Below are positions 14,984 through 23,341 of a DNA stretch of 23,341 bases, piece after piece. The DNA comes from CAZGLR01 sp964526635 (lineage in GTDB: Bacteria > Zixibacteria > MSB-5A5 > GN15 > JAAZOE01). The first letter of the stretch is position 1. Each line of letters opens with the position of its first letter. The notes below the pieces were generated by a model. It searched no databases. It had not been told where the DNA came from and saw only the letters and a list, made by a program, of their open reading frames with translations. The stretch is taken from the NCBI GenBank assembly GCA_964526635.1, contig CAZGLR010000046.1, positions 1-23,341 on the forward strand. The letters run 5' to 3'. Both the position numbers and the translations under genes were made by a program.

Positions 14984-17378
14984 ATGACAACAATGATTGA
15001 TCATCATACGATTGAAGTGCTGGAATTTCCCCGGGTGCGGGAGATTATCGCCGGTATGGCGCTGTCGCCTTATGGCTGGCGGCATATCGAGAATATCTCT
15101 CCCCTGTTTGATCGTGATGTGATTTCCCGCCGGCTGCGGGAATCATCACAGTTCAGGGAAATTATCCGGTTCGAAGAGGCGATGCCGCTGGAGCGGCTCG
15201 AGGATATCTCTGACCAGGTCGCTAAATCCCGCATCGAGGGTGTTCACCTGGAGCCGAAAGCCCTGCTGGAGATCATGCGCTTTCTCGATATAGTCTCGTC
15301 ACTGGCCGCTTATGGCCGGGCCAATGAGCGCGAGGTACGGTTCCCGGATGTCGTGGCGATTATCGAGAAATTCCACCCCAAAAAAGAAATCGCCAATTCA
15401 ATCCGAAAAGCTATCGATCACAATGGCGATGTGTTGTCGTCGGCATCATCGGCACTGGGCCGGATCCGTCGTGAAATCGGCGATGTCGAATCGCGGCTGA
15501 AACAGCAGTTGACCAAACTGCTGGCCGCGCGAAAGAAGCATGCCGGATGGCAGGATGATGTTATCACGATCCGCGATGGGCGTTATGTCATCCCGGTATT
15601 GCAAAATGAATTCAAATCGGATGAGGGTATCGTTCACGACAAATCGCACAGCGGTGCGACGTTATATGTGGAGCCATCGGCGGCTATTCCATTGAATAAC
15701 AAGCTGCGGCAGCTCCAGCAGGACGAACGGCTCGAAATCGACCGTATCCTGCGGGAATTGACAGCGCTTGTCGGTGAAGCGGCCTCTGACATTGCAACGG
15801 ATATGATCACCTATGGCGAGCTCGACGCCGCCCACGCCCGGGCAACATTTGCGATTAAAACCAGCGCCGAGTCGCCATCGATCTCCCCCGTCTGCGAGTT
15901 GAACCTGATCGATGCCCGGCATCCCCTGCTGATCTACGGCGCCGGATCAACGGAGCATGTCGTCCCGCTCGATATTCAGCTTGACCGTGATACTCAGGGA
16001 GTATTAATAACCGGACCGAATACAGGCGGCAAAACAGTGGCGCTGAAGACAATCGGGCTGTTGACGCTGATGACAATGTCGGGCATCGAGATTCCAGCGG
16101 ATCATAAAAGTACGGTCGGGATTTATTCCAAGATTTATGCGGATATCGGTGACGAGCAGTCGCTGGAGTTGTCGCTGTCGACATTTTCCTCGCATATTCG
16201 CAATATTATTGCGGCCATAAACGATGCTGATGACAGTACCCTGGTGTTGTTCGATGAAATAGGAGCCGGGACTGATCCGCGCGAGGGTACGGCGCTGGCC
16301 GAAGTGATTATTCTAACCCTGCTGGAACGGAGTTGTAATTTAATCGCCACGACGCATTATTCGCAGTTGAAATCGCTGCCGCTGGAGCAGCCGGGCCTGA
16401 TTAATGCATCACTTGAATTTGACCGCGATAACCTCAGGCCTACCTATCGGTTACTAATCGGCATCCCCGGTGCAAGTTATGCCCTGGATATTGCCCGCCG
16501 GCTGGGTTTTCCGGATGAAATGGCCGATCGTGCGGCCGCACTTTTAACGCAGGAAGAGCGTTCGCTGGATGCGTTGATAGAGAAACTCGATATGGACTTG
16601 AAGCATCTGCATGATGATCGAAAAGAACTGGAGCAACGCCTGGCCAACACCCGTATGATGGAGGAATTCAACAAAACGCGACAGGAACAGCTGGATCAGA
16701 AAGAGAAGGAGTTGTCGCGCGAGTATGTAGCCAAACTTGAGGCACAACTGGCCGAGAGCCGCAGGGAAATCGACCGGTTGGTGAAAGGTATCAAGGAATC
16801 ACAGGCGGATACGAAAAAGGTCAAAAAATCCCGCGAGGCGATCACGCAAAAGGCTGAAGAGGCCGCCAAAATCAAACGGTCGTTGTCGGACCGTCGGCCG
16901 GTCGATGCCCGAACNNNNNNNNNNGGGCGAGCGGGTGTATATTGAAAAATTCGGGACTGAGGGCGAAGTGGTCGAGATGATCGGCGACAAGAAAGCCCGC
17001 GTGATTGTCGGATCGGCGACGATGGTTATTGATACAATTGATTTGACCCGGGTGAAATCAGCCGGTGAGAAACTGTCGGCCAAACCCCGCAAAACCGGCG
17101 CCCGGGTTAAGGCCGAGGCCGTTGACAATGGCTTCAACCCTGAAATTATGCTGCGGGGACTGACAGTCGAGGAAGCTGTGGAACGGCTGGATAAATATAT
17201 TGATGATGCCGTCCTGGCCGGGGTCGGCCAGGTGTATATTGTCCATGGCAAGGGCACCGGCGCCCTGCGGCGAAGTTTATCGGAATTTCTCAAGAACCAC
17301 AAGATGGTCGCCTCGATTCGCGTTGGCGACTGGAACGAGGGCGGTCATGGCGTCACCATCGCCCGCTTGAGAACATAA
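14984..17378 (+). CDS. mutS2: MutS2 family ATPase/endonuclease (interrupted by an N gap)
   Basis: MutS2 is an ABC-type ATPase dimer with a C-terminal Smr domain. Studied members suppress recombination or split collided ribosomes. Without the N run the frame gives 794 codons, the usual size. In order: N-terminal helical core, Walker A GPNTGGKTVALKTIGL (about 343-358), LVLFDEIGAGTDPREGTALAE (Walker B and D-loop, about 420), TTHYSQLK, then a long charged coiled coil (about 510-630), the GERVYIEKFGTEGEV KOW-like segment, and Smr with LRGLTVEEAVE and IVHGKGTGALR. The start is uncertain. ATG 14984 directly follows a T-tract and ATG 14993 (MIDHHTIEVLEF) is equally plausible. Neither has a Shine-Dalgarno sequence. 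The stop overlaps dnaG by one base. Confidence 0.94.
16915..16924. other. Assembly gap placeholder (10 N) inside mutS2
   Basis: The upstream half and the downstream half are in different frames if ten bases are counted. They join perfectly if the true gap is zero or a multiple of three. A zero gap produces codon ACG (Thr) and reads DART then GERVYI, which fits the family. So this is not a real frameshift. Confidence 0.9.
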
Positions 17379-19111
17379 TGGCAGCGCGCATTCCAGAAGA
17401 CAAAATCGAAGAAGTCCGGACGACCGCGGATATCGTTGAAATTATCGGCGGCTATGTACCCCTCAAGCGGCGAGGCCGTAATTATATGGCCAGTTGTCCG
17501 TTTCATGATGATCGGACGCCATCGTTTTCGGTAGCTCCCGATAAGCAGATATTTCACTGTTTCGGCTGCGGTATCGGCGGCAATGTGTTCTCGTTTATTA
17601 TGGAGTACGAAAAAGTCAGCTTCATCGAGGCGGTGCGCATGCTGGCCGATCGTTACGGAATCGCTCTCCCCAAATATCAACCCGATGAGGATGACAGTCG
17701 CGAACGGCTCCTCTATGCCAATGAAGTTGCCGCCGACCTATTCGTCAGGACAATGCAGCGTCCGGAATACAAGGCGAAGATCGGCAAGTATCTGAGAGAT
17801 AACCGTGGCCTCAGCGAAGAAACGATCGAGCGGTTTAAAATCGGCCTGGCACCCGAGGGATGGACCGAACTCATCAAATTCGCCAAATCAAAGGATTTGA
17901 AGATCAAGGAACTGGCCGAAGCCGGGCTGGTGATCAAATCGGATAAATCCGGCGATTATTATGACCGTTTTCGATTACGTCTGATGGTCCCGATTTTTAA
18001 TCTGGGTGGGCGAATTATCGCCTTTGGCGGCCGGGCGCTGCGCAAGGGTGAGAATGCCAAGTACATGAATTCGCCGGAGACGCCGGTGTACAATAAATCG
18101 ACTGTCTTATATGGTCTGCATGAATCCAAGACAGCGATCCGTCGGGCCGAATCGGTGGTGCTGGTCGAGGGGTATTTCGATTTCCTGTCGTTGTATCAGG
18201 CCGGTATAGACAATGTCGTGGCGGTATCCGGAACGGCCTTTACAGCCCGGCAGGCCCGTCTTTTAAGCCGGTATGCCTCGAAAGCGTATTTGCTGTTTGA
18301 TTCCGATTCGGCGGGCCGGAGCGCGGCTTTGCGGGCTATCGAGCACTTCTTTAACTTTGGCATCGAACCTGTTGTCGCCGAAATACCTGCGCCGCATGAT
18401 CCGGATTCGTATGTCCGTGAATTCGGGGCTGATGCTTTGCGTGAGATTCTCGCGCGCGGGGTGCCGTATTTGACCTATCGTTTCGGCGGGTTCGATGTTC
18501 GGGCAATGACCATGCAGGAAAAGGAAAGCCTGGCCCGTGAGGTCCGGTCGCTGGCGGAGAAAATCAGCGATGATCTCAGGCGCGAGATATTTATTGGTAC
18601 GGCCGCGGAAAAACTCGGATTATCTTCCGCAGTCCTCTCCCCTCAGCCGGAGGAGTATTCGCCGGCGGGTAAACAGGGTGATCGGGCCCGCAATGTGGCG
18701 GTGCTGGAATCTGAGTTCCTGGCGATATGTCTGAATCATCCCGAGGTAATCGAGTCTGTACGGCGGGATATTTCGCCGGATGATCTGCATCGGGAGGAAT
18801 TGCAGGGGTTGTATCGGTTGATGCTGGACATGTTTGACGCCGAGGGTGAGATCGATGTCAGCCGGCTGATCGAGGCGGCCGGCAGCCCGAAGGAAAAATC
18901 GGCGCTGGCATTTATTTCAACCCTTGAGTACGGTGAAACCGAGTTGGAGAACATGGCGAATGAATATCGTCATATGCTGATTAAAATCAAACGGCAGCGA
19001 CTGCTGGACCGTCTGCGAAAAAAGATGGCCGAGGCCGAGGCTCGGAGTGACGGGGCTACAGTTTCGGAACTTGAAAAGGAAATTAAATATCTTCTTGAAA
19101 AATTGAAATAA
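17378..19111 (+). CDS. dnaG: DNA primase
   Basis: DnaG makes the RNA primers for DNA replication at the fork, together with the DnaB helicase. The N-terminal CHC2 zinc ribbon is intact: C40, H43, C61, C64 in CPFHDD and HCFGCG. The catalytic core follows, with the RNA-polymerase basic region (YYDRFRLRLMVPIF, GGRIIAFGGRAL) and a TOPRIM fold with VLVEGYFDFLSL (about 262), VSGTAFTARQARLL and the LLFDSDSAGRSAA metal site. The C-terminal helicase-binding region is weakly conserved, as usual. Length is 577 residues. It starts in the mutS2 stop (TAATG). The rpoD gene that commonly follows dnaG is not here. Confidence 0.97.
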   Translation: MAARIPEDKIEEVRTTADIVEIIGGYVPLKRRGRNYMASCPFHDDRTPSFSVAPDKQIFHCFGCGIGGNVFSFIMEYEKVSFIEAVRMLADRYGIALPKYQPDEDDSRERLLYANEVAADLFVRTMQRPEYKAKIGKYLRDNRGLSEETIERFKIGLAPEGWTELIKFAKSKDLKIKELAEAGLVIKSDKSGDYYDRFRLRLMVPIFNLGGRIIAFGGRALRKGENAKYMNSPETPVYNKSTVLYGLHESKTAIRRAESVVLVEGYFDFLSLYQAGIDNVVAVSGTAFTARQARLLSRYASKAYLLFDSDSAGRSAALRAIEHFFNFGIEPVVAEIPAPHDPDSYVREFGADALREILARGVPYLTYRFGGFDVRAMTMQEKESLAREVRSLAEKISDDLRREIFIGTAAEKLGLSSAVLSPQPEEYSPAGKQGDRARNVAVLESEFLAICLNHPEVIESVRRDISPDDLHREELQGLYRLMLDMFDAEGEIDVSRLIEAAGSPKEKSALAFISTLEYGETELENMANEYRHMLIKIKRQRLLDRLRKKMAEAEARSDGATVSELEKEIKYLLEKLK

Positions 19112-19172
19112 ACGGGTTTAATTGTTCTCTGTTAGTGGTAACTGTTTTATTTTCAAATATATGGAGTACTTC

Positions 19173-19769
19173 ATGCTGTTGTTTCCCGAGGAAGAACACG
19201 ATGCTATCCGCGCCGGACGAACTACGGTAACATTTCGCGACTGGGACAAGCTTCGGGTGGAAGCCGGAAAAGAATATAAGTCATTTCGGCTCGGTTTTGT
19301 CCGGGTCGAGGAAATCGGCTATATCGATTTCAAGAAAATACCACAGGAAGACATGGAAGCAGCGGGATTCGACAGCCCGGAAGAATTCAAACGGGTCTTT
19401 CGTAAACGCAATCCGGGATTTAATTTCGGCTCGGGCAAGCTGATACGAATCCGTTTTACCTATCTTGGTTCGGAGAACCGGGCGGCCTCACGCATCGAGC
19501 CGAATGATCAGGAAGTGATTCGCATCATGGAGCGGCTTGTGGAAATCGACGTTCTCTCGGAACTTGAAGTGAAATGCGATGAGATTCTCGATTTTTTGAG
19601 CGATGGTACAGCCAAGAACTCCACCAGAATCGCGAGCCATTTCGAGTTGAGCCGCCAGGACGTGCGCAAGATCATGGCGGCGATTAAGAACGAGGGACTG
19701 GTCGAATTGACCCGCGAGGGGTATGTGCTGACCGTCCGAGGCAAAACGTATCTGGGAAGTAAAGTCTAA
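19173..19769 (+). CDS. ASCH-like (PUA-fold) domain fused to a winged-helix domain
   Basis: I do not know a named homologue. With the ATG at 19173 (GGAG 6 bases upstream) it has 198 residues. Residues 1-105 resemble an ASCH domain, a PUA-like fold associated with RNA or nucleotide binding. The start MLLFPEEEHDAIRAGRTTVT followed by FRDW matches the xGxKTxTxR-type opening, and the domain ends KLIRIRFTYLG. A linker with acidic helix follows (about 112-145). The C-terminus (about 146-198, STRIASHFELSRQDVRKIM, GLVELTREGYVLTVRGKTYL) looks like a winged helix that could bind DNA or RNA. It lies 61 AT-rich bases after dnaG and 3 bases before recN. In-frame starts at 19122 and 19161 lack a ribosome site. 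Function is unknown, and a regulator or RNA-binding factor is a guess. Confidence 0.72.
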   Translation: MLLFPEEEHDAIRAGRTTVTFRDWDKLRVEAGKEYKSFRLGFVRVEEIGYIDFKKIPQEDMEAAGFDSPEEFKRVFRKRNPGFNFGSGKLIRIRFTYLGSENRAASRIEPNDQEVIRIMERLVEIDVLSELEVKCDEILDFLSDGTAKNSTRIASHFELSRQDVRKIMAAIKNEGLVELTREGYVLTVRGKTYLGSKV

Positions 19770-19772
19770 CCG

Positions 19773-21422
19773 GTGTTGACCCGGCTGACCATAGCGAACT
19801 TCGCCCTGGTCGATTCGCTGGACATTACATTCGACCTGGGGCTGACGGTCCTGACCGGGGAAACGGGCGCCGGCAAATCAGTTATTGTCAACAGTCTTCT
19901 CCTTGCTATCGGCGGTCGCGCCGATAAAGACCTTATTCGTCACGGCACTTCCAAAGCAACGATTTCGGCCTATTTTGAGCGGCCCTCCAATGGAGATCGA
20001 AAATCCAAAGAGGCGGCACGGATTATTCTGTCGCGGGAGATCCGTCAGAGCGGGGCGTCGAAAGCATGGATCAACGATCAGGCGGAAAATCTCGGTGAGG
20101 TTAAGGCCGCGGCGGCGCCATTGATAGATTTCCATTCGCAGCAGGGTCAGCATATGCTGCTGGAACCGTCGTTTCAACTGCGCCTCCTCGATATTTATAC
20201 CGGCCTGCAGGGTGGGGTGACGGCGCTGGGTGAGAAATTCGCGGAATTTACTGCGCTGGAGATAGAATTGGCCGCTGCCCGAAAGAACCGGCGGGCGCTT
20301 CTGGAAAAGCAGCAGCTTCTGGCCTTTCAGCTCGAAGAATTGACCAAAGCCGAGTTGCGCGAGGGCGAAGAGGTCGAACTGGACCGTGAGCGAAGACGGC
20401 TCGAGTCGGTGCGAACCCTTATGGAAACCGGGCAGCAGGTTATTCAGGGAATCAGCGATGATGATGTCTCAGCACTGGCGATTTTGACGCAACTCGAACG
20501 GATGCTCAAAGAGGCGGCGGTAATCGATGACGGACTTGCCGACGATGCGAAATTGCTGTCGGAATGTGTGATCAATTTGACCGAGCTGACGCGCAATATT
20601 GAAAGTTATTGCAGCCGCCTTGAAGATAACCCCGAACGGCTTGACGAAATCAACAGCCGCCTGGCGGAATTGTATCGACTGAGGACGAAGTACGGCACCG
20701 ATGAGGCGGGGTTAATCATTACGCGGAACGATTTGGCCGCGCAGTCTTTGGGTGAGGGCGATATCGACAGGCTGATTGCTGAATTGGAGAAACGGTATCG
20801 CTCGGCCCGGCAGGAGTACCATGATGCCGCGCTGGAGATTTCAAAACAACGGACGGCGGCGGCACGGGCATTTACGAAACAGATCGAAGTTGAACTCGAT
20901 CAACTGGCCATGAACGGGGCGAAGTTTGTCATCGATTTTCAGCGGGAACTGGCAGATGATGGTTTTGAGATTGATGGTGAAACTGTCCGCGGTCTCCCCC
21001 ATGGTCTGGAGAATATCGAGTTTTTAATTGCGACCAATCCGAAGGAGCCACTGCGGCCGATGGCCAGGATTGCCTCGGGCGGGGAATTGTCGCGGATTAT
21101 GCTGGCGGTTCTGACCGTGAATGCCGGCCGGTATGAGATTCCGACGGTCGTTTTCGATGAAATCGAAACCGGGATCGGGGGTCAAACAGCTCTGGCGCTG
21201 GCCGAGAAGTTGAAAGCGTTGTCGGCTAATCATCAGGTAATTGTCATCAGTCATTTACCGGCGGTGGCCGAGATGGCCGATTGCAACCTGGCGGTCAGTA
21301 AGAAATCTCAGGGCGGACGGAACATCATTCAGGTTGAGAAACTGAGCGGGGCGGCGCGGAGTCGGGAATTGCGACGTATGCAGGGCAAGACGGCTAAAAC
21401 CAAAAGCGGAACCGACCGGTAG
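19773..21422 (+). CDS. recN: DNA repair protein RecN
   Basis: RecN is an SMC-like ATPase that acts early in double-strand break repair and supports RecA. The 549 residues start with LTIANFALVDSLDITF and carry Walker A GETGAGKSVIV (29-39), the Q-loop segment DFHSQQGQH, a long coiled-coil middle (about 145-350), the ABC signature ASGGELSRIML (about 433) and Walker B VVFDEIETGIGGQTA (about 458), then VISHLPAVAEMAD. The start is GTG at 19773, 3 bases after the upstream stop, with no good Shine-Dalgarno sequence. It is probably co-transcribed with the ASCH-winged-helix gene. Confidence 0.97.
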   Translation: MLTRLTIANFALVDSLDITFDLGLTVLTGETGAGKSVIVNSLLLAIGGRADKDLIRHGTSKATISAYFERPSNGDRKSKEAARIILSREIRQSGASKAWINDQAENLGEVKAAAAPLIDFHSQQGQHMLLEPSFQLRLLDIYTGLQGGVTALGEKFAEFTALEIELAAARKNRRALLEKQQLLAFQLEELTKAELREGEEVELDRERRRLESVRTLMETGQQVIQGISDDDVSALAILTQLERMLKEAAVIDDGLADDAKLLSECVINLTELTRNIESYCSRLEDNPERLDEINSRLAELYRLRTKYGTDEAGLIITRNDLAAQSLGEGDIDRLIAELEKRYRSARQEYHDAALEISKQRTAAARAFTKQIEVELDQLAMNGAKFVIDFQRELADDGFEIDGETVRGLPHGLENIEFLIATNPKEPLRPMARIASGGELSRIMLAVLTVNAGRYEIPTVVFDEIETGIGGQTALALAEKLKALSANHQVIVISHLPAVAEMADCNLAVSKKSQGGRNIIQVEKLSGAARSRELRRMQGKTAKTKSGTDR

Positions 21423-21490
21423 TTTTGACCAGACACATTTATTTTTGAAATGATTGAATAATTTCCGGAGCGAAAGGTATAGCAGGCAGG

Positions 21491-22039
21491 ATGGAGAAGG
21501 ACGATGACAGTCGATTAATGGCTCAGCTTAAGCGCGGTCACAAGGCAGCGCTGGCTGGGCTGGTCGAGAAGTACAAAAAGCAGGCCTATTATCTGGCGCT
21601 GGGCATGGTCGGCAATGCCGATGATGCCTTTGATATTTCTCAGGAGGCGTTTATTCGCGTGTATAATTCCGCCGGAACATTCGATGAAACGCAGCGCTTT
21701 TTCCCGTGGTTTTATTCGATTATTGCCAATTTGTGCAAAAATCTCCTGAGGAAGCGTCAGCGTACAATGGCGCAGTCAATTGATCTCGACAGCGCGGCCC
21801 ACCTGCTGGTCGATCGTACTCTCCCCGATACGGAGATGATCGCGGCCGAGGAGAAGCAGCGGCTGGTCACAGCGCTGCGGAAACTCAGTTTTCCGGATCG
21901 CGAAATTATCAATATGAACCATTTTCGTATGATGAGTTATGAAGAAATTGCCGAGGTGTTGGGTATTCCGAAAGGTACGGTGATGTCGCGACTGTATTAT
22001 GCCAGGAAGCGTCTGGCACAATCACTGGAAGAGGTTTAA
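21491..22039 (+). CDS. ECF-type RNA polymerase sigma factor
   Basis: This is a 182-residue alternative sigma factor of the extracytoplasmic-function group. Region 2 contains DDAFDISQEAFIRVYNSAGT and FFPWFYSIIANLCKNLLRKR, binding the core enzyme and the -10 element. Region 4 contains the helix-turn-helix MSYEEIAEVLGIPKGTVMSR for the -35 element. The ATG directly follows the AGGCAGG purine stretch. The 68-base upstream gap has TTGACC (21425-21430) but no convincing -10 partner and no clear ECF-type GAAC box. The gene 9 bases downstream looks like its anti-sigma factor. Confidence 0.93.
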   Translation: MEKDDDSRLMAQLKRGHKAALAGLVEKYKKQAYYLALGMVGNADDAFDISQEAFIRVYNSAGTFDETQRFFPWFYSIIANLCKNLLRKRQRTMAQSIDLDSAAHLLVDRTLPDTEMIAAEEKQRLVTALRKLSFPDREIINMNHFRMMSYEEIAEVLGIPKGTVMSRLYYARKRLAQSLEEV

Positions 22040-22048
22040 ACGGGTGAC

Positions 22049-22495
22049 ATGAATGAAGAAGAACTGAAAATTCTGCTGGCCGGGTATCAGGATGGCGAAC
22101 TCGATGAGGAGCAGCATGAGATGGTGGAAAAATATCTCGCTGAGCATCCGGATGCGCGCGCCGAACTGGCCCGACTCGAACATGTCAAGGAGGTAACCGA
22201 AAAGGTGCAATACGATGATTTACCGCTGGAAGTCTGGGAGGGCTACTGGCAAAACCTGTATCGCCGTCTGGAACGAGGCATCGGCTGGATATTTTTGTCT
22301 CTGGGAGCGATTATTTTGCTTTTGCTGGGCGGTTTTTATCTGATCCGTGATTTTTTCATGGATCCGGCGGTCGGGATTCTGCTGAAGATCGGGATCGGAG
22401 CGCTGATTGTCGGGGGAGTATTTTTATTGGTTTCGGTCGGTCGGGAAAGTATGTTTGCCTTCAGGCGTGATCGTTATCGGGAGGTTAAACGATGA
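22049..22495 (+). CDS. Putative membrane anti-sigma factor
   Basis: This 148-residue protein has an N-terminal acidic helical domain (LAGYQDGELDEEQHEMVEKY and HPDARAELARLE), typical of anti-sigma domains that clamp ECF sigma factors. Two transmembrane helices follow (about residues 79-98 and 110-131) and a short basic tail. The zinc-binding HxxxCxxC of classic ZAS domains is absent, so it would be a zinc-free variant. It lies 9 bases after the sigma gene and overlaps the YbjQ-family gene by four bases (ATGA). The role is inferred from domain layout and position. Confidence 0.8.
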   Translation: MNEEELKILLAGYQDGELDEEQHEMVEKYLAEHPDARAELARLEHVKEVTEKVQYDDLPLEVWEGYWQNLYRRLERGIGWIFLSLGAIILLLLGGFYLIRDFFMDPAVGILLKIGIGALIVGGVFLLVSVGRESMFAFRRDRYREVKR

Positions 22496-22812
22496 TCCTG
22501 GTCACCTCTGATGACATCCATGGTAAACGGATTGTCAAAGTGCTGGGGCTGGTGCGGGGCAATACTATCCGGGCGCGAAATATCGGTCGCGATATTCTGG
22601 CCGGGTTTCGCAATGTCGTCGGCGGTGAAATTTCCGACTACACAAAAATGATTGCTGAATCGCGGGAGCAGGCCCTTGATCGGATGATTGAGGAAGCCCG
22701 CGGCCTGGGAGCCAATGCCGTGATAACCATACGCTTCTCGACATCATCGATGATGCAGGGCGCGGCCGAACTGTTGTGTTATGGAACAGCGGTAATTGTG
22801 GAAGATGAGTAA
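22492..22812 (+). CDS. YbjQ/UPF0145 family protein
   Basis: This is a 106-residue cytoplasmic protein of the YbjQ family (UPF0145, heavy-metal-binding-like fold, oligomeric). Its biochemical role is unknown. Family signature segments are VLGLVRGNTIRARNIGRDI, GGEISDYTKMIAESREQALDR and EEARGLGANAVITIRFSTS. The ATG is inside the anti-sigma gene's stop, so the two are coupled, which links it to the sigma-factor unit. It may be a target or accessory of that stress response. Confidence 0.93.
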   Translation: MILVTSDDIHGKRIVKVLGLVRGNTIRARNIGRDILAGFRNVVGGEISDYTKMIAESREQALDRMIEEARGLGANAVITIRFSTSSMMQGAAELLCYGTAVIVEDE

Positions 22813-22833
22813 TTATAAAACTGGTATGAGATC

Positions 22834-23341
22834 GTGAGTACAGAAAGCGGCGGCCGTCTGATGCAGAACTCGAAAGTTTCCACAGCATTGGAGTTTGTCT
22901 CGATTATCGGGCTGGTGGTCATGATAATGGTGTTAATTATTTCCTGGGACCAGCTGCCCAACCGAATCCCCCGACATTACAATCTGGCCGGTCAGCCCGA
23001 TGCCTGGGGTGATAAGCTGGTTCTATATACCCTGCCGATCGTGGCGCTATTCTTGTATGCATTGATTACTATCCTGACCTATATCGCAACGACCCGTCAG
23101 ATCAGCTATAGTTCGGCGGCTGAGTTGCACATGGCAAACATTCGGTCGTTTCGAATGTACCTGGCGTTGATTAAGGCCGAAGTCATCTGGATGTTTGTCT
23201 ATATAACGTGGCAGACCGTGCGGATCGGTCAGGGCCTGGCTGATCGATTGCATCCGGCCGCGGTGCCGCTATTTTTGCTGCTCATCATTGGTACTGTTGC
23301 AATCATGATTTACCATCAGTCGCGCCGCAGCCGGCCATCCT
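22834..23341 (+). CDS. DUF1648 membrane protein, 3' end cut off by the window
   Basis: The visible 169 residues contain an N-terminal helix, then the DUF1648 hallmark (LPNRIPRHYNLAGQPDAWGD), in which IPxHxNxxGxxD is the conserved core. Three more hydrophobic helices follow. Such proteins are found in Firmicutes SdpI-like immunity/signalling proteins and in other bacteria, and their function is mostly unknown. The start is uncertain between GTG at 22834 and ATG at 22861, both without a good Shine-Dalgarno sequence. It lies 21 bases after the YbjQ gene and may belong to the same sigma-factor operon. The frame runs to the window edge without a stop. Confidence 0.85.
   Translation, partial: MSTESGGRLMQNSKVSTALEFVSIIGLVVMIMVLIISWDQLPNRIPRHYNLAGQPDAWGDKLVLYTLPIVALFLYALITILTYIATTRQISYSSAAELHMANIRSFRMYLALIKAEVIWMFVYITWQTVRIGQGLADRLHPAAVPLFLLLIIGTVAIMIYHQSRRSRPS

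Noticed and set aside
16905..17378. Separate Smr-domain gene following a truncated mutS2
   Set aside because: The apparent split is at the 10-N placeholder. The combined length and domain order match a normal MutS2.

Overview
The window looks like a piece of a bacterial metagenome-assembled chromosome. Three runs of exactly 10 N interrupt genes, and reading-frame arithmetic shows they are fixed-size scaffold placeholders rather than real 10-base gaps. The content is conserved bacterial housekeeping. RuvA and RuvC resemble the variants I know from Planctomycetes and related deep lineages. With the gene order and moderate GC, I would guess an FCB/PVC-type or candidate-phylum lineage (Zixibacteria-like). 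That assignment is inference only.

Layout: everything left of about 12.93 kb is on the minus strand and everything right of about 13.1 kb is on the plus strand, around one divergent promoter region. Minus strand, read right to left: yebC-ruvC-ruvA-ruvB-DUF2905-queA-ispD-like-ispF-like-dedA-ddl-HAD phosphatase-M42 aminopeptidase-cysS. This is a 13-gene, tightly packed run with many 1-20 base overlaps. It starts at a good sigma-70-type promoter (12976-13004) and ends at a hairpin terminator (2565-2597). Further left are a single HD-GYP-type protein, a tRNA-Thr/tRNA-Tyr pair with its own promoter and terminator, and a MATE exporter running off the left edge.

Plus strand: a HIT hydrolase, then a variant macromolecular-synthesis cluster rpsU-yqeY-cvpA-mutS2-dnaG. 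Next come a small ASCH plus winged-helix protein and recN, then an ECF sigma factor, its putative membrane anti-sigma factor, a YbjQ-family protein and a DUF1648 membrane protein running off the right edge. rpoD, usually next to dnaG in this cluster, is absent here.

Functional themes are Holliday-junction processing and repair (RuvABC, RecN, MutS2), replication priming (DnaG), translation and tRNA function (CysRS, QueA, S21, YebC, YqeY, two tRNAs) and cell wall/envelope (Ddl, DedA). The least ordinary features are: (i) adjacent IspD-like and IspF-like proteins that both lack most known catalytic residues; (ii) a 17-bp inverted repeat inside yqeY; (iii) a textbook terminator whose T-tract touches the mutS2 start codon; (iv) the ASCH-winged-helix protein in the slot after dnaG. 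No CRISPR array, insertion sequence, phage gene or attachment site was seen.
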